DNA of 18,308 nucleotides. Source: JAEZVV01 sp036652035. GTDB taxonomy: Bacteria; Pseudomonadota; Gammaproteobacteria; Burkholderiales; Burkholderiaceae_F. The stretch is from contig JAVVWR010000059.1 of the NCBI GenBank assembly GCA_036652035.1, positions 1-18,308 on the forward strand, given 5' to 3'. Under the pieces are notes generated by a model. That model did not search any database, was not told the origin of the DNA, and worked only from the letters and a program-made list of their open reading frames with translations. A program made the translations under genes and the position numbers. The stretch's first letter is position 1. Each line of letters opens with the position of its first letter. This document shows, piece by piece, positions 1-6,926 of the stretch.

Positions 1-12
1 GTTGGCCGTGCC

Positions 13-984
13 TCAGCCGATCGGCTTAAGGCGTGGGCGGCGTCGCCCGGAAAACGCCACAGGTCGCCGCGTTTCAAGTTCGGCGATGGCCAGCTTGAGC
101 GAACGTCCGCCTTCCTGTGCGCGCATTGCTTCAGCCACCGCCTGGTCGCGCTCGGTGAGCAGTACCGCTGCCTGCGTGCGCAGTTCGCCAAGCTCGCGCT
201 GAAGAGCATTTCGTTCGCGCGCCACGTCGGTTACAGCCTCTTGCAGGCGCAGCGCCTCGGCCGCGCGGGCGTCCAGCTGATTCCGTTGTTGCGCGAGGCT
301 CTCGGCGTGCTTCTCTTCGGCCTGCTCGTTGCTGCGTTCGAGCTTGGCGCGCAACTGACGTTCGCGATCGATTTCCAGCGCCGCGCGGCGTTCGGTGGCG
401 GCGCTGCGCTCTTCGCTCAGAGCCAAGCGCTGGGCCGCCTGTTCGAGTTCGGCAGCGCGCTCGGCATTGGCAGCGGTCAGCCGCTGTTGCAGCTCGCCTG
501 CTTGATCCTGCAGCGCCCCCAGACGCGCCGCCTGCTCGGCCGTAACGACCTTGGCCTTGGTCAGTGCGTGATTGGCCTGGTCGAGCGCGATCTGCAAACG
601 CTGCGCGTCCGCCGCGGACTGCTCGGCCGCGAGCCGGGCGGTGGCTTGCGCCGCTTGCGCGTCGCTCACCAGGCGCGCGGCGGCCTCTTGCGCGGCGGCG
701 ATCTCGGCTGCGCCGTCGCGCCGAGCTTCGGCCAGAGCCACGCCCCAGAAATGCTCGGCGGCTTGCGAGATCGCGTCGGGCAATGAGGGTGGCGCACTGA
801 AAGCACCCGGATCGGCGATCCGGCGACCGAGCGAGCGGAACCAGGTGTCGAGAAACGGGCTGACGGTGTTGGGCGAGCCGCGCCCCATTTTTTGCCGCAC
901 CCGTTCGATGGTTGGCCGGGCGCCTTCCAGCAGCAGCGCATCGGCGGCCTGCCAAACGTCGGTTTCACTGATTCCACGCGCCAT
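13..984 (-). CDS. KfrA-like DNA-binding protein with long coiled coil
   Basis: This 323-residue protein resembles the plasmid KfrA family. Residues about 5-48 form a predicted helical DNA-binding N-terminal domain, including the segment TIERVRQKMGRGSPNTV, as in KfrA_N proteins. From about residue 85 to 305 it is almost entirely Ala/Glu/Gln/Arg-rich heptad sequence, a long coiled coil, ending in a basic tail. Family knowledge: KfrA proteins bind operator repeats, often autoregulate, and have been linked to plasmid or nucleoid organisation. I chose the start at 984 because a good Shine-Dalgarno (AGGAGAGGG) lies just before it; an in-frame ATG at 1023 has none. It diverges from a tyrosine recombinase, and the shared intergenic region carries repeated TAACGCA motifs that may be its operator. 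The exact role is unknown. The class is fairly sure, the function much less so. Confidence 0.8.
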   Translation of the reverse strand: MARGISETDVWQAADALLLEGARPTIERVRQKMGRGSPNTVSPFLDTWFRSLGRRIADPGAFSAPPSLPDAISQAAEHFWGVALAEARRDGAAEIAAAQEAAARLVSDAQAAQATARLAAEQSAADAQRLQIALDQANHALTKAKVVTAEQAARLGALQDQAGELQQRLTAANAERAAELEQAAQRLALSEERSAATERRAALEIDRERQLRAKLERSNEQAEEKHAESLAQQRNQLDARAAEALRLQEAVTDVARERNALQRELGELRTQAAVLLTERDQAVAEAMRAQEGGRSLKLAIAELETRRPVAFSGRRRPRLKPIG

Positions 985-995
985 AAGCCCTCTCC

Positions 996-1072
996 TGCGT
1001 AACGCACGCTGCGCGCACGTCATTTACTTGCGATAATCGTTGCTTACCGGAAGTAACGCAACGTCTGCGTTA
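996..1072. promoter_or_regulatory. Repeated TAACGCA motifs, candidate KfrA-type operator
   Basis: The heptamer TAACGCA occurs at 1000-1006 and 1054-1060, and inverted as TGCGTTA at 1066-1072. The last two form a perfect inverted repeat with 7-base arms and a 5-base spacer. The first lies inside the near-palindrome TGCGT-A-ACGCA at 996-1006, next to the ribosome binding site of the kfrA-like gene. KfrA proteins are known to repress their own promoters through repeats. That this is the operator, shared with the divergent recombinase gene, is inference. The rest of the intergenic region up to 1109 is AT-rich and probably holds the promoters, but I could not assign a confident -35/-10 pair. Confidence 0.45.
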
Positions 1073-1109
1073 CACACCATATGAACAACATTATATTTCA
1101 TACATAAAT

Positions 1110-2240
1110 ATGATTCCTCTCGAGCAAACAATGCAAACCAAGGGAAATCTCGCGATCTCTGCTGTCTTTCCCGCGCCTGATCTCCTTCACGAAGGCGCAG
1201 CCCAAGCCGCGCGCGAATTGCTGGCTGAAGGCGCGTCGGAAAACACCCGGCGCAGCTACGCGACGGCCTTGCGGTATTGGGAGTGCTGGTTTGGTCTGCG
1301 CTACGGCCGACCGCTGGATTTGCCGGTGGCTCCAGCGGCGGTGGTGCAGTTCGTGGTGGACCACGCGGCGCGCGCCACGAGCGAGGGATTGATGACCGAA
1401 ATGCCGGCGTCGGTCGAAACCGCCCTGCTCGCCGCTGGCGCCAAGTCCCAGCCCGGCGCGCCGTCGTTGGCGACGCTACGGCACCGGATTGCGGTGCTCT
1501 CCCGCCTGCATCAACTGCGCGCCCTGCCCAACCCCTGCCAGGACGCCGCCGTGCGCGAGCTGCTCACGGCGACGCGGCGGGCTTACGCCAAGCGCGGCGT
1601 GGCGCCACGCCAGAAAGACGCGCTGACGCGCGAGCCTTTCGAGGCGATCCTGGCGACCTGCGATTGCAGCCTGGCGGGACGGCGCGACCGCGCTCTGCTT
1701 CTGTTTGCCTGGGCCAGCGGCGGGCGGCGGCGCACCGAGGTGGCGGGCGCCAGTCTGGCCAACCTGCGTCGCACCGGGGCTGAGAGTTTTGTCTACACGC
1801 TGCGGCACTCCAAGACCAACCAGGCGGGTCTCGAGCGCGCCGACAATGCCAAGCCGATCCAAGGGCGAGCGGCCATCGCTCTGGGCGACTGGCTGCTGGC
1901 GGCGGGGATCAAGGAGGGACCGATCTTTCGCCGCATCAACCGCGGCGGCGCCGTCGGTGCCAGCCTGTCGGGCGCGGCGGTGCGCGATATCGTCAAAAAA
2001 CGCTGCGCTCTGGCCGGGCTTGAAGGCGACTTTGCCGCGCACTCGCTGCGCTCGGGTTTTGTGACCGAGGCGGCGCAGCAGGCAGTGCCGATCGCCGAAA
2101 CCATGGCCATGACCGGGCACCGCTCGGTGGCTTCGGTCGTGGGTTATTTCCGGGCGACGACCGAGAGTTCCCGCGCCGCCCGGCTGCTTGACGGACCGGT
2201 GCCGTCAGCCGCGCCGGCCGGGGATTCCGCGCGGGATTAA
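1110..2240 (+). CDS. Tyrosine recombinase / site-specific integrase
   Basis: This 376-residue protein is a phage-integrase-type tyrosine recombinase that would cut and rejoin DNA through a 3'-phosphotyrosine intermediate. An N-terminal SAM-like core-binding region spans about residues 30-160, with the segment ENTRRSYATALRYWECWF typical of that domain. The catalytic domain follows, and the expected residues are all visible: Arg207 (in GGRRRTE), Lys235 (in RHSKTNQ), His311 and Arg314 (HSLRSG), His337 (TGHRS), and the nucleophile Tyr346 (VVGYFR). It therefore looks active. The start at 1110 has no clear Shine-Dalgarno; Met8 at 1131, preceded by a weak GAG, is a possible alternative. It is the only plus-strand gene, diverges from the kfrA-like gene, and its stop overlaps the stop of the convergent second ccmI. 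No att sites or other mobile-element genes are visible, so a domesticated recombinase is as likely as a mobile one. Confidence 0.88.
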   Translation: MIPLEQTMQTKGNLAISAVFPAPDLLHEGAAQAARELLAEGASENTRRSYATALRYWECWFGLRYGRPLDLPVAPAAVVQFVVDHAARATSEGLMTEMPASVETALLAAGAKSQPGAPSLATLRHRIAVLSRLHQLRALPNPCQDAAVRELLTATRRAYAKRGVAPRQKDALTREPFEAILATCDCSLAGRRDRALLLFAWASGGRRRTEVAGASLANLRRTGAESFVYTLRHSKTNQAGLERADNAKPIQGRAAIALGDWLLAAGIKEGPIFRRINRGGAVGASLSGAAVRDIVKKRCALAGLEGDFAAHSLRSGFVTEAAQQAVPIAETMAMTGHRSVASVVGYFRATTESSRAARLLDGPVPSAAPAGDSARD

Positions 2241-3130
2241 GACGCCGGGCGTTCCTGCGCCTTGGCGCGGCAGCGTTCGATCGCCGTCGCGAGTTCCGTG
2301 TGCATGGGCGTGCCCGGCTGCAGTTGCGACAAGAGTTCTTCCCAGTAGCTTGCCGCGTCTTTGTACTGGCCCTTCTCGTAGGCGAGGCTGCCCGCCATCT
2401 CGAGCGCGCGCGGATGGCGGGCGTTGATCATGAGCGCACGGCCGATCAACTCTTCGGGCTTGCCAGCGAGTTGCCCCCCCTGCTCCATCCCAAGCACATC
2501 GGCGTATTCGACCAGGACACCGGGGTCGCCAGCGACCTTGCGCGAGGCCTTCATGGCTTTTTCATACGTGGCGGCAGCCCCCGTCCAATCCCCGCGATCG
2601 GCCAGCATCCGCGCCAGCATGATCTGCGCCCGACCGTCGTTAGGCTGGCGCTCAAGATGCTGCTGGAGCTGTTCGAAGCTCGGGCGCATAGGCAGCGCAT
2701 CGCCTTCGGCCGGCTGGCCGGCGAGCAAACCGCCGACGGGCTGCGCGGCATCGAGCTGAACCGACGCCGGCGAGCCGACCACGAAGTAAAGGCCGAGCGC
2801 CGCCGCTGGCAAACCAAGCGCCAGCGCCGCCGCGACCCAGCGCGGCGCGGCCGCCTTGGCTGGGATGGGCGAGATGGCGTTGGCGTTGTCGGCGAGCAGG
2901 CGGCGCTGCAGCTCCTCGCGCGCGGCGGCGTGATGGGCCGGGTCGAGGCTGCCATCGGCGAGGTCGCGATCGAGGTCGGCGATCTGGTTGCGGTAGACCT
3001 CGGCATTGACCTCGGCCCGACTGACACTCGGCGCCGGCGGCGAACGACGCAGCAGACCCGGCAGCAGAAGTGCCAAAGCGGCGGCCAAGAGACCAAGGAT
3101 CAGAAGCCAGAAGACGAGCGTGTTGGGCAT
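2237..3130 (-). CDS. Second CcmI-like cytochrome c biogenesis TPR protein (CcmI/NrfG-like)
   Basis: This 297-residue protein is a paralogue of the CcmI encoded in the ccm operon. It has an N-terminal membrane helix (about 4-27), the CcmI-type helical segment containing EVYRNQIADLDRDLADG (44-60), a second membrane helix (about 97-118), and a periplasmic TPR region (about 150-290). It lacks the proline-rich linker and C-terminal beta domain of the longer copy. CcmI/NrfG proteins hold the apocytochrome C-terminus and deliver it to the heme lyase. The start at 3130 was chosen because the hydrophobic helix begins there; the Shine-Dalgarno is weak. It follows the exported TPR gene by 11 bases and probably shares its transcript. 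Its position next to two CXXCK-containing cytochromes suggests a dedicated chaperone like NrfG; this is inference, and no NrfE/NrfF homologue is present. Confidence 0.82.
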   Translation of the reverse strand: MPNTLVFWLLILGLLAAALALLLPGLLRRSPPAPSVSRAEVNAEVYRNQIADLDRDLADGSLDPAHHAAAREELQRRLLADNANAISPIPAKAAAPRWVAAALALGLPAAALGLYFVVGSPASVQLDAAQPVGGLLAGQPAEGDALPMRPSFEQLQQHLERQPNDGRAQIMLARMLADRGDWTGAAATYEKAMKASRKVAGDPGVLVEYADVLGMEQGGQLAGKPEELIGRALMINARHPRALEMAGSLAYEKGQYKDAASYWEELLSQLQPGTPMHTELATAIERCRAKAQERPAS

Positions 3131-3141
3131 GGAAAATCCAG

Positions 3142-4851
3142 TCAAAGTCGAGAAGCCGAGATCGAGCGATCCGCGCTCTGCCAAACCCGCGTGAAAGCGG
3201 ATTCGGCCTTGCGCGCGGCGCGCAAGTCGCCGCTCTGTGCGTAAGCATTGGCCAGTCCGCGCAGGGACCAGCCGTTATCGGGGTGGAGCCTCAGGTCGAG
3301 GCGATAGACCGCGACCGCCTCAACGGGCCGGCCGGCGGCCAACAGTATCGCGCCCAGGCTGTGGCGAGCGGGCATGTGCCAGGCCGGCGGCTCGTCGAAA
3401 TCAAGCCCGTCTTCGGCTGCGACGGCTGCCGTGGCGCTGGCAATGGCGCTGGCGTAATCGCCCCGAGCGGCCGCGAGCTCGGCGGCGAGCAGGTCGCGCG
3501 CGATCCGCAACATCACATCCAGCTCATGCGTGTTCTTGAAGCGGGCCTGCTTGCGCGCGGTGACTTCAAGATTGCGCTCGACCGCGGCAAGTTCGATGGC
3601 GGCGGCATCGAGCGCACCGCTGCGCACCCGCGCCAGGCCGCGCGCGACATGCCACACGCCGTCGGTATAGGCGCTGTGGGGCTGGGGGCGCGTGAGCGTC
3701 AGCAAAGCGGCCCACTCGCCGAACCGGATCGCGGTGTAGATCGGCAGCGCGCGCAAATGATCGGCGCTACCGCGGGGGTGGCGAGCCGCGCCCGCCGCCA
3801 GAATCAGGGCCTGCTCCTGGGCGAGCTGAGCGCGCCCGGCCATCATGGCCGCGGCCCACAGAAAGTGATGGTTGTGGTCGCCGTAGCCGGTTTCGTAAGC
3901 CAGCGACGCTGCGCCATTGGCGAACTGCTGGCGATCAGCCTCGAGCGCGGCCTGGTTGGCGCGGACCGCTTCGTCAAAACGCCCGAGCCGGAAATACACG
4001 TGCGCGGGCATATGCACCAAGTGACCGACGCCAGGTGCGATCCGTGCCAGCCGCTGCGCCGCGGTCAGGGCGCGCTCGACCTGCCTTGGCGGCGCGTCTT
4101 CGAGCGCGTGGATGTAGAGATGATTGGCGCCCGGGTGCTGCGGCGCGACGGCGAGCGCGCGTTCCAGCAGGCTCAGGATCGGCGGCGTCCAGGGCTGCGG
4201 GGCACCGTTGCGGCTCCAGTACTCCCGGCCGCGCGGCGCCATCTGCGCTTCGGCCGCCAGGGTCAAGAGATCGGCGTCGCGCGGGTGCGCTGCGACCAGC
4301 CGCGCCAGCGCCAAACCATAGGCGCGCTCCTGCGGTCCGCGCTCGGTTTGTTCCGGCTGGGCGTGGCGCAATCGCAGCGCCGCAATCAACTGCCGCTCGC
4401 GCGGACTGGCCCTGGTCCAGGACACGAGCGCGAGCGCGTGCGCGCGCTCGATCGCCTCATGCGCGCGCACGCGCTCGGGCTCGCTCAGGTCATGGTTGAC
4501 GCTGGGGCCGGGCACATAGGCCACGCCCCACCAGCACATCGCGCAATCGGGAGCAAGCCGCGCTGCCTCTTGCATCGAAGCCTCGGCCGCGGCGAAGTTG
4601 AAACCCCAGGCCAGCACCAGGCCTTGGTCAAACCAGCGCTGGACGATCGGGCTTTGCCCGGCCAGCGGCAGCGAATAATCGCCCAGGCCGGCGAGCAGAC
4701 GTGGGGCACCCTCAAACGAGCCCGTGGCCGAACTGCACACGGCAGCCCGGAGGGCGCGTTCGGCGGCGTCCTGCGCCAACGCTGGCGTGAGGCCAGCGAG
4801 TGCGATCACCGTCGCGGCGGTCGAAGCACGAAGAAGCAGACTGAAAAACAT
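3142..4851 (-). CDS. Exported tetratricopeptide-repeat protein of unknown function
   Basis: This 569-residue protein starts with a signal peptide (residues 1-26, ending TPALA before QDAA). The remainder is helical TPR-type repeats, recognisable around 77-112, 225-300 and 455-555. Histidine-rich stretches stand out: GPSVNHD (115-121), NHLYIHALE (243-251), GHLVHMPAHVYFRLGR (276-291) and GDHNHHF (324-330). A CAMCW pair (103-107) is a CXXC without the following His, so it is not a heme site. I recognise the general layout of a large uncharacterised TPR family but know of no assigned function. The start at 4851 was chosen for the signal peptide; upstream in-frame residues do not look like a leader. 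It lies after the terminator of the first ONR gene and just before the second ccmI, so a role in assembling or serving the nitrite reductases is possible but unproven. Confidence 0.75.
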   Translation of the reverse strand: MFFSLLLRASTAATVIALAGLTPALAQDAAERALRAAVCSSATGSFEGAPRLLAGLGDYSLPLAGQSPIVQRWFDQGLVLAWGFNFAAAEASMQEAARLAPDCAMCWWGVAYVPGPSVNHDLSEPERVRAHEAIERAHALALVSWTRASPRERQLIAALRLRHAQPEQTERGPQERAYGLALARLVAAHPRDADLLTLAAEAQMAPRGREYWSRNGAPQPWTPPILSLLERALAVAPQHPGANHLYIHALEDAPPRQVERALTAAQRLARIAPGVGHLVHMPAHVYFRLGRFDEAVRANQAALEADRQQFANGAASLAYETGYGDHNHHFLWAAAMMAGRAQLAQEQALILAAGAARHPRGSADHLRALPIYTAIRFGEWAALLTLTRPQPHSAYTDGVWHVARGLARVRSGALDAAAIELAAVERNLEVTARKQARFKNTHELDVMLRIARDLLAAELAAARGDYASAIASATAAVAAEDGLDFDEPPAWHMPARHSLGAILLAAGRPVEAVAVYRLDLRLHPDNGWSLRGLANAYAQSGDLRAARKAESAFTRVWQSADRSISASRL

Positions 4852-4899
4852 GGTGGAATTATCGTTCGCTTCAAACACCAGCCACCGCGGCTGGCAACA

Positions 4900-4927
4900 C
4901 AAAGGGCGGGGTTGCCCCCGCCCTTTG
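4900..4927 (-). terminator. Intrinsic terminator after octaheme nitrite reductase 1
   Basis: A perfect 12-base-pair inverted repeat (arms 4900-4911 and 4916-4927) encloses a 4-base loop that reads GCAA in the transcript. It lies 28 bases past the stop codon of the cytochrome gene. The T-run after it is poor (TTTGTGTT), so termination may be partial and allow readthrough into the TPR gene. A second small hairpin (CCAGCC...GGCTGG, 4878-4894) follows immediately. The stem and loop closely match those of the terminator after the paralogous gene at 6884-6909. Confidence 0.75.
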
Positions 4928-4955
4928 CTTTCCTCACTGTCGGGTGACCCGATCT

Positions 4956-6668
4956 TTATTTCTTGGCAACGACCGGAGCCGGCGCCGGCGCGACAGCAAG
5001 CTTCTTCTTGGCGGCAATGCCGTCCTTCAGCATCTTGATGCCAGCTTGCGAGGCGCCAACCGACTTCGCGAGCGAGGTCTTGGCCTGGTCAAGGTTGTGG
5101 AACGCAGCACCGTTGGCCGCCGTCCACCATTCCCAGTTGGTATGGGCGATGGAGTGTTGCTTGCGGGCTTCAACCAGAACCGCTTCATCCACACCGGCTT
5201 CCTGCGCCGCGTCGAACGCCGCGAAAAGCTGGCTCATGTGGTGCTCGGCTTCACGCAGCTTGCTGTTGAAGTGCGAGGTCATGCCGTCCATCGTGCGGGT
5301 CATCTGCTTTTCGGACTTGTCGGTGTGGCAAGTCAGGCAGGTTTCCTTCACGTATTCGCGCGGCGAGGTCGCCCAGTGCGAGGTGTAGGTCTTGCCCGTC
5401 TTCTTGTCCTTGACCTTGGGCATGTGGCAGTTGGCGCAATCGACCCCGGCCTTGTCATGCTTCGAACCCCAGTAGATCTCGGAGTCCGGGTGCTGCATCT
5501 TGGTCAGCAGCGCGCCGGTCTTGGGGTGCTTGAAGTCCTTGAAGCTGGCGTGCTCGTAGAACTGGTCGATCTTGTCGATACCAACGAACGGGAACAGGTT
5601 GGTGCGCTTGTCAGCCATGGTGATCGGCTGGCCCGTCTTCGGATCGGTGCCCGGGTTGCAGTTGTATTCGACGTGGCACTGGCCGCATTGCAGCTTGCCG
5701 TCGTACTTCTCGAGCATCGCGATCTTGCGGGTGTGACCACGCAGACCCAGATCCTTGACGTCGATCTTGGTCCGCTTCGGGTCTTCCGAATACAGCGTCG
5801 GGAAGTCGGTGCGGGTGACCGCCTGAATCAGCGCGTCGCGCACGATGCGCGGCTTGGCCGAGTGCGGGTCGTGGCAGAAGTTGCAGTTGAGCGAGTGGTT
5901 GACGTTCTTGACCAGATCAACCACCTTCGAGGTCCGGCTCCACTTGGCGCTCGGCTCAGCGTCGCCCAGGTAGGCCCATTCGAGAATCAGGTCGGTCGAC
6001 TTGCAGGTCCAGCACACCGGGTTGGCCGCGGCAGCCGTGCCCGGCTTGAACGCCTTCTGGTCGCTGTTGTCGGGGTAGTTGTCCTTGATGACATCCCACA
6101 CCTTGATGTTGCCACCGTTGGAGGACAGGTAGAGCCAGCCTTCCTTGGGTTCAAAGCGACCACCAAAGGTGCGGTCAGCCACGTACTGGTCCAGCGCGCC
6201 AAAGGCGTGACCACGCGGCAGGTTGTGTTCCTTGGTGAAGCCATGGGCGCCCAGGGCTTGCTCGAAGAACGGGTTGGGCGCCATGCCGTTGGCGTTCTTC
6301 TTCGAGTCACGCGGCTTGCGGTGCTCGCTGATCTTGTACATCGAGTCGAACTGGTTCTTGTGGCAAGAACCGCACTTGGCCGAATCCATCGAGGTGGCGG
6401 GACGGGCCTTCGAATCCGCGAGGTGCTTGTCGAGGCCGTCGTGGCAGCTCGCGCACGACACCTTCTTGTGCGCGCCCTGCTTGTGGAAGTCGCCGATGTT
6501 GCTGTGGCAGCTGGTGCAGGTCGATTCGTTGACGACCGCCTTGGTCGTCGCAGCCTTGGCAGGCGCCGCCTTGTTGGCCGTGGCTTGCGCCAGAGCGAAG
6601 GCAGGTGCCATAGCCACGGCGAGCGTGGCGGCAGATTTCAACAAGGCTCGCCAGTAGCGACTTGTCAT
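4956..6668 (-). CDS. onr: Octaheme nitrite reductase (ONR), ammonia-forming, copy 1
   Basis: This 570-residue exported cytochrome would reduce nitrite to ammonium with six electrons in the periplasm. A signal peptide ends near ALAQA (28). Eight heme motifs are visible: CXXCH at 51, 72, 99, 262, 328, 411 and 444, and CWTCK at 219-223. A Lys-ligated fourth heme is the layout of the Thioalkalivibrio ONR (TvNiR), with hemes 4-8 matching the five of NrfA. The active-site set is complete: Lys223, Arg152 (PRGH), Tyr335, His393; the calcium-site residues Glu334, Lys390 and Gln392 also fit. Tyr335-Asn-Cys337 matches the Tyr-X-Cys pair that is covalently crosslinked in TvNiR. The start has a GAGGGGG Shine-Dalgarno that lies inside a small ATGAGG-GGG-CCTCAT inverted repeat. 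A perfect FNR-type box lies 94 bases upstream. The substrate is inferred from the family; hydroxylamine and other substrates are possible. Confidence 0.93.
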   Translation of the reverse strand: MTSRYWRALLKSAATLAVAMAPAFALAQATANKAAPAKAATTKAVVNESTCTSCHSNIGDFHKQGAHKKVSCASCHDGLDKHLADSKARPATSMDSAKCGSCHKNQFDSMYKISEHRKPRDSKKNANGMAPNPFFEQALGAHGFTKEHNLPRGHAFGALDQYVADRTFGGRFEPKEGWLYLSSNGGNIKVWDVIKDNYPDNSDQKAFKPGTAAAANPVCWTCKSTDLILEWAYLGDAEPSAKWSRTSKVVDLVKNVNHSLNCNFCHDPHSAKPRIVRDALIQAVTRTDFPTLYSEDPKRTKIDVKDLGLRGHTRKIAMLEKYDGKLQCGQCHVEYNCNPGTDPKTGQPITMADKRTNLFPFVGIDKIDQFYEHASFKDFKHPKTGALLTKMQHPDSEIYWGSKHDKAGVDCANCHMPKVKDKKTGKTYTSHWATSPREYVKETCLTCHTDKSEKQMTRTMDGMTSHFNSKLREAEHHMSQLFAAFDAAQEAGVDEAVLVEARKQHSIAHTNWEWWTAANGAAFHNLDQAKTSLAKSVGASQAGIKMLKDGIAAKKKLAVAPAPAPVVAKK

Positions 6669-6715
6669 GAGGCCCCCTCATTTAAGTTTGGGTTAAGGAA
6701 GCCTGGAATCTATCG

Positions 6716-6731
6716 ACGCAAGACCTTGCGT
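6716..6731. promoter_or_regulatory. 16-base palindrome in the onr copy 1 leader
   Basis: ACGCAAG-AC-CTTGCGT is a perfect inverted repeat with 7-base arms and a 2-base spacer. It lies between the FNR-type box (6763-6776) and the start codon (6668). It resembles a dimeric regulator site, and no such element is evident upstream of copy 2. The regulator is unknown. A transcript hairpin is less likely because a 2-base loop is too tight. Confidence 0.4.
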
Positions 6732-6762
6732 GGTGCGCGGTTTTCCTGCGCCTGAACGGCGC

Positions 6763-6776
6763 TTGATAGGTATCAA
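6763..6776 (-). promoter_or_regulatory. FNR/Anr/Dnr-type box upstream of onr copy 1
   Basis: The sequence is TTGATACCTATCAA on the minus strand, a perfect match to the FNR consensus TTGAT-N4-ATCAA. It ends 94 bases before the start codon of octaheme nitrite reductase copy 1. Such boxes bind CRP/FNR-family activators under low oxygen or, for Dnr-type proteins, nitric oxide. Which regulator binds cannot be told from the site. I found no convincing -10 hexamer at the spacing expected of a class II promoter. Confidence 0.8.
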
Positions 6777-6883
6777 TATGAAAACCCTAGGACGATGCAC
6801 CAGAGGTATCACAAGCTACACAGGGCGAGGTAAGGGAAAGCGATTGAGTGTCAGGTGCACGCAACGCTGCGGTCGCGCGAATT

Positions 6884-6909
6884 AAAAAGGGCAGGTTGCC
6901 CTGCCCTTT
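6884..6909 (-). terminator. Intrinsic terminator after octaheme nitrite reductase 2
   Basis: A perfect 10-base-pair stem (arms 6886-6895 and 6900-6909) carries a GCAA loop in the transcript and is followed by a run of five T (6888-6884). It lies 17 bases past the stop codon of ONR copy 2. It is a textbook rho-independent terminator and would separate the two onr genes into individual transcription units. Confidence 0.9.
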
Positions 6910-6926
6910 CACGTCATTGCACGTGT

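Noticed and set aside
3244..3261. CXXC-type cysteine pair and many histidines as a heme site in the TPR protein
   Set aside because: The only CXXC (CAMCW, residues 103-107) is followed by Trp, not His or Lys, so it is not a c-type heme motif.
3070..4947. A 625-codon open frame on the plus strand opposite the TPR gene
   Set aside because: It mirrors GC-rich codon bias of the real minus-strand gene, has no family resemblance, and the minus-strand product has a signal peptide and recognisable repeats.
4944..6755. A 603-codon plus-strand open frame opposite onr copy 1
   Set aside because: The minus strand encodes eight heme motifs and the full catalytic set, so the plus frame is a shadow.
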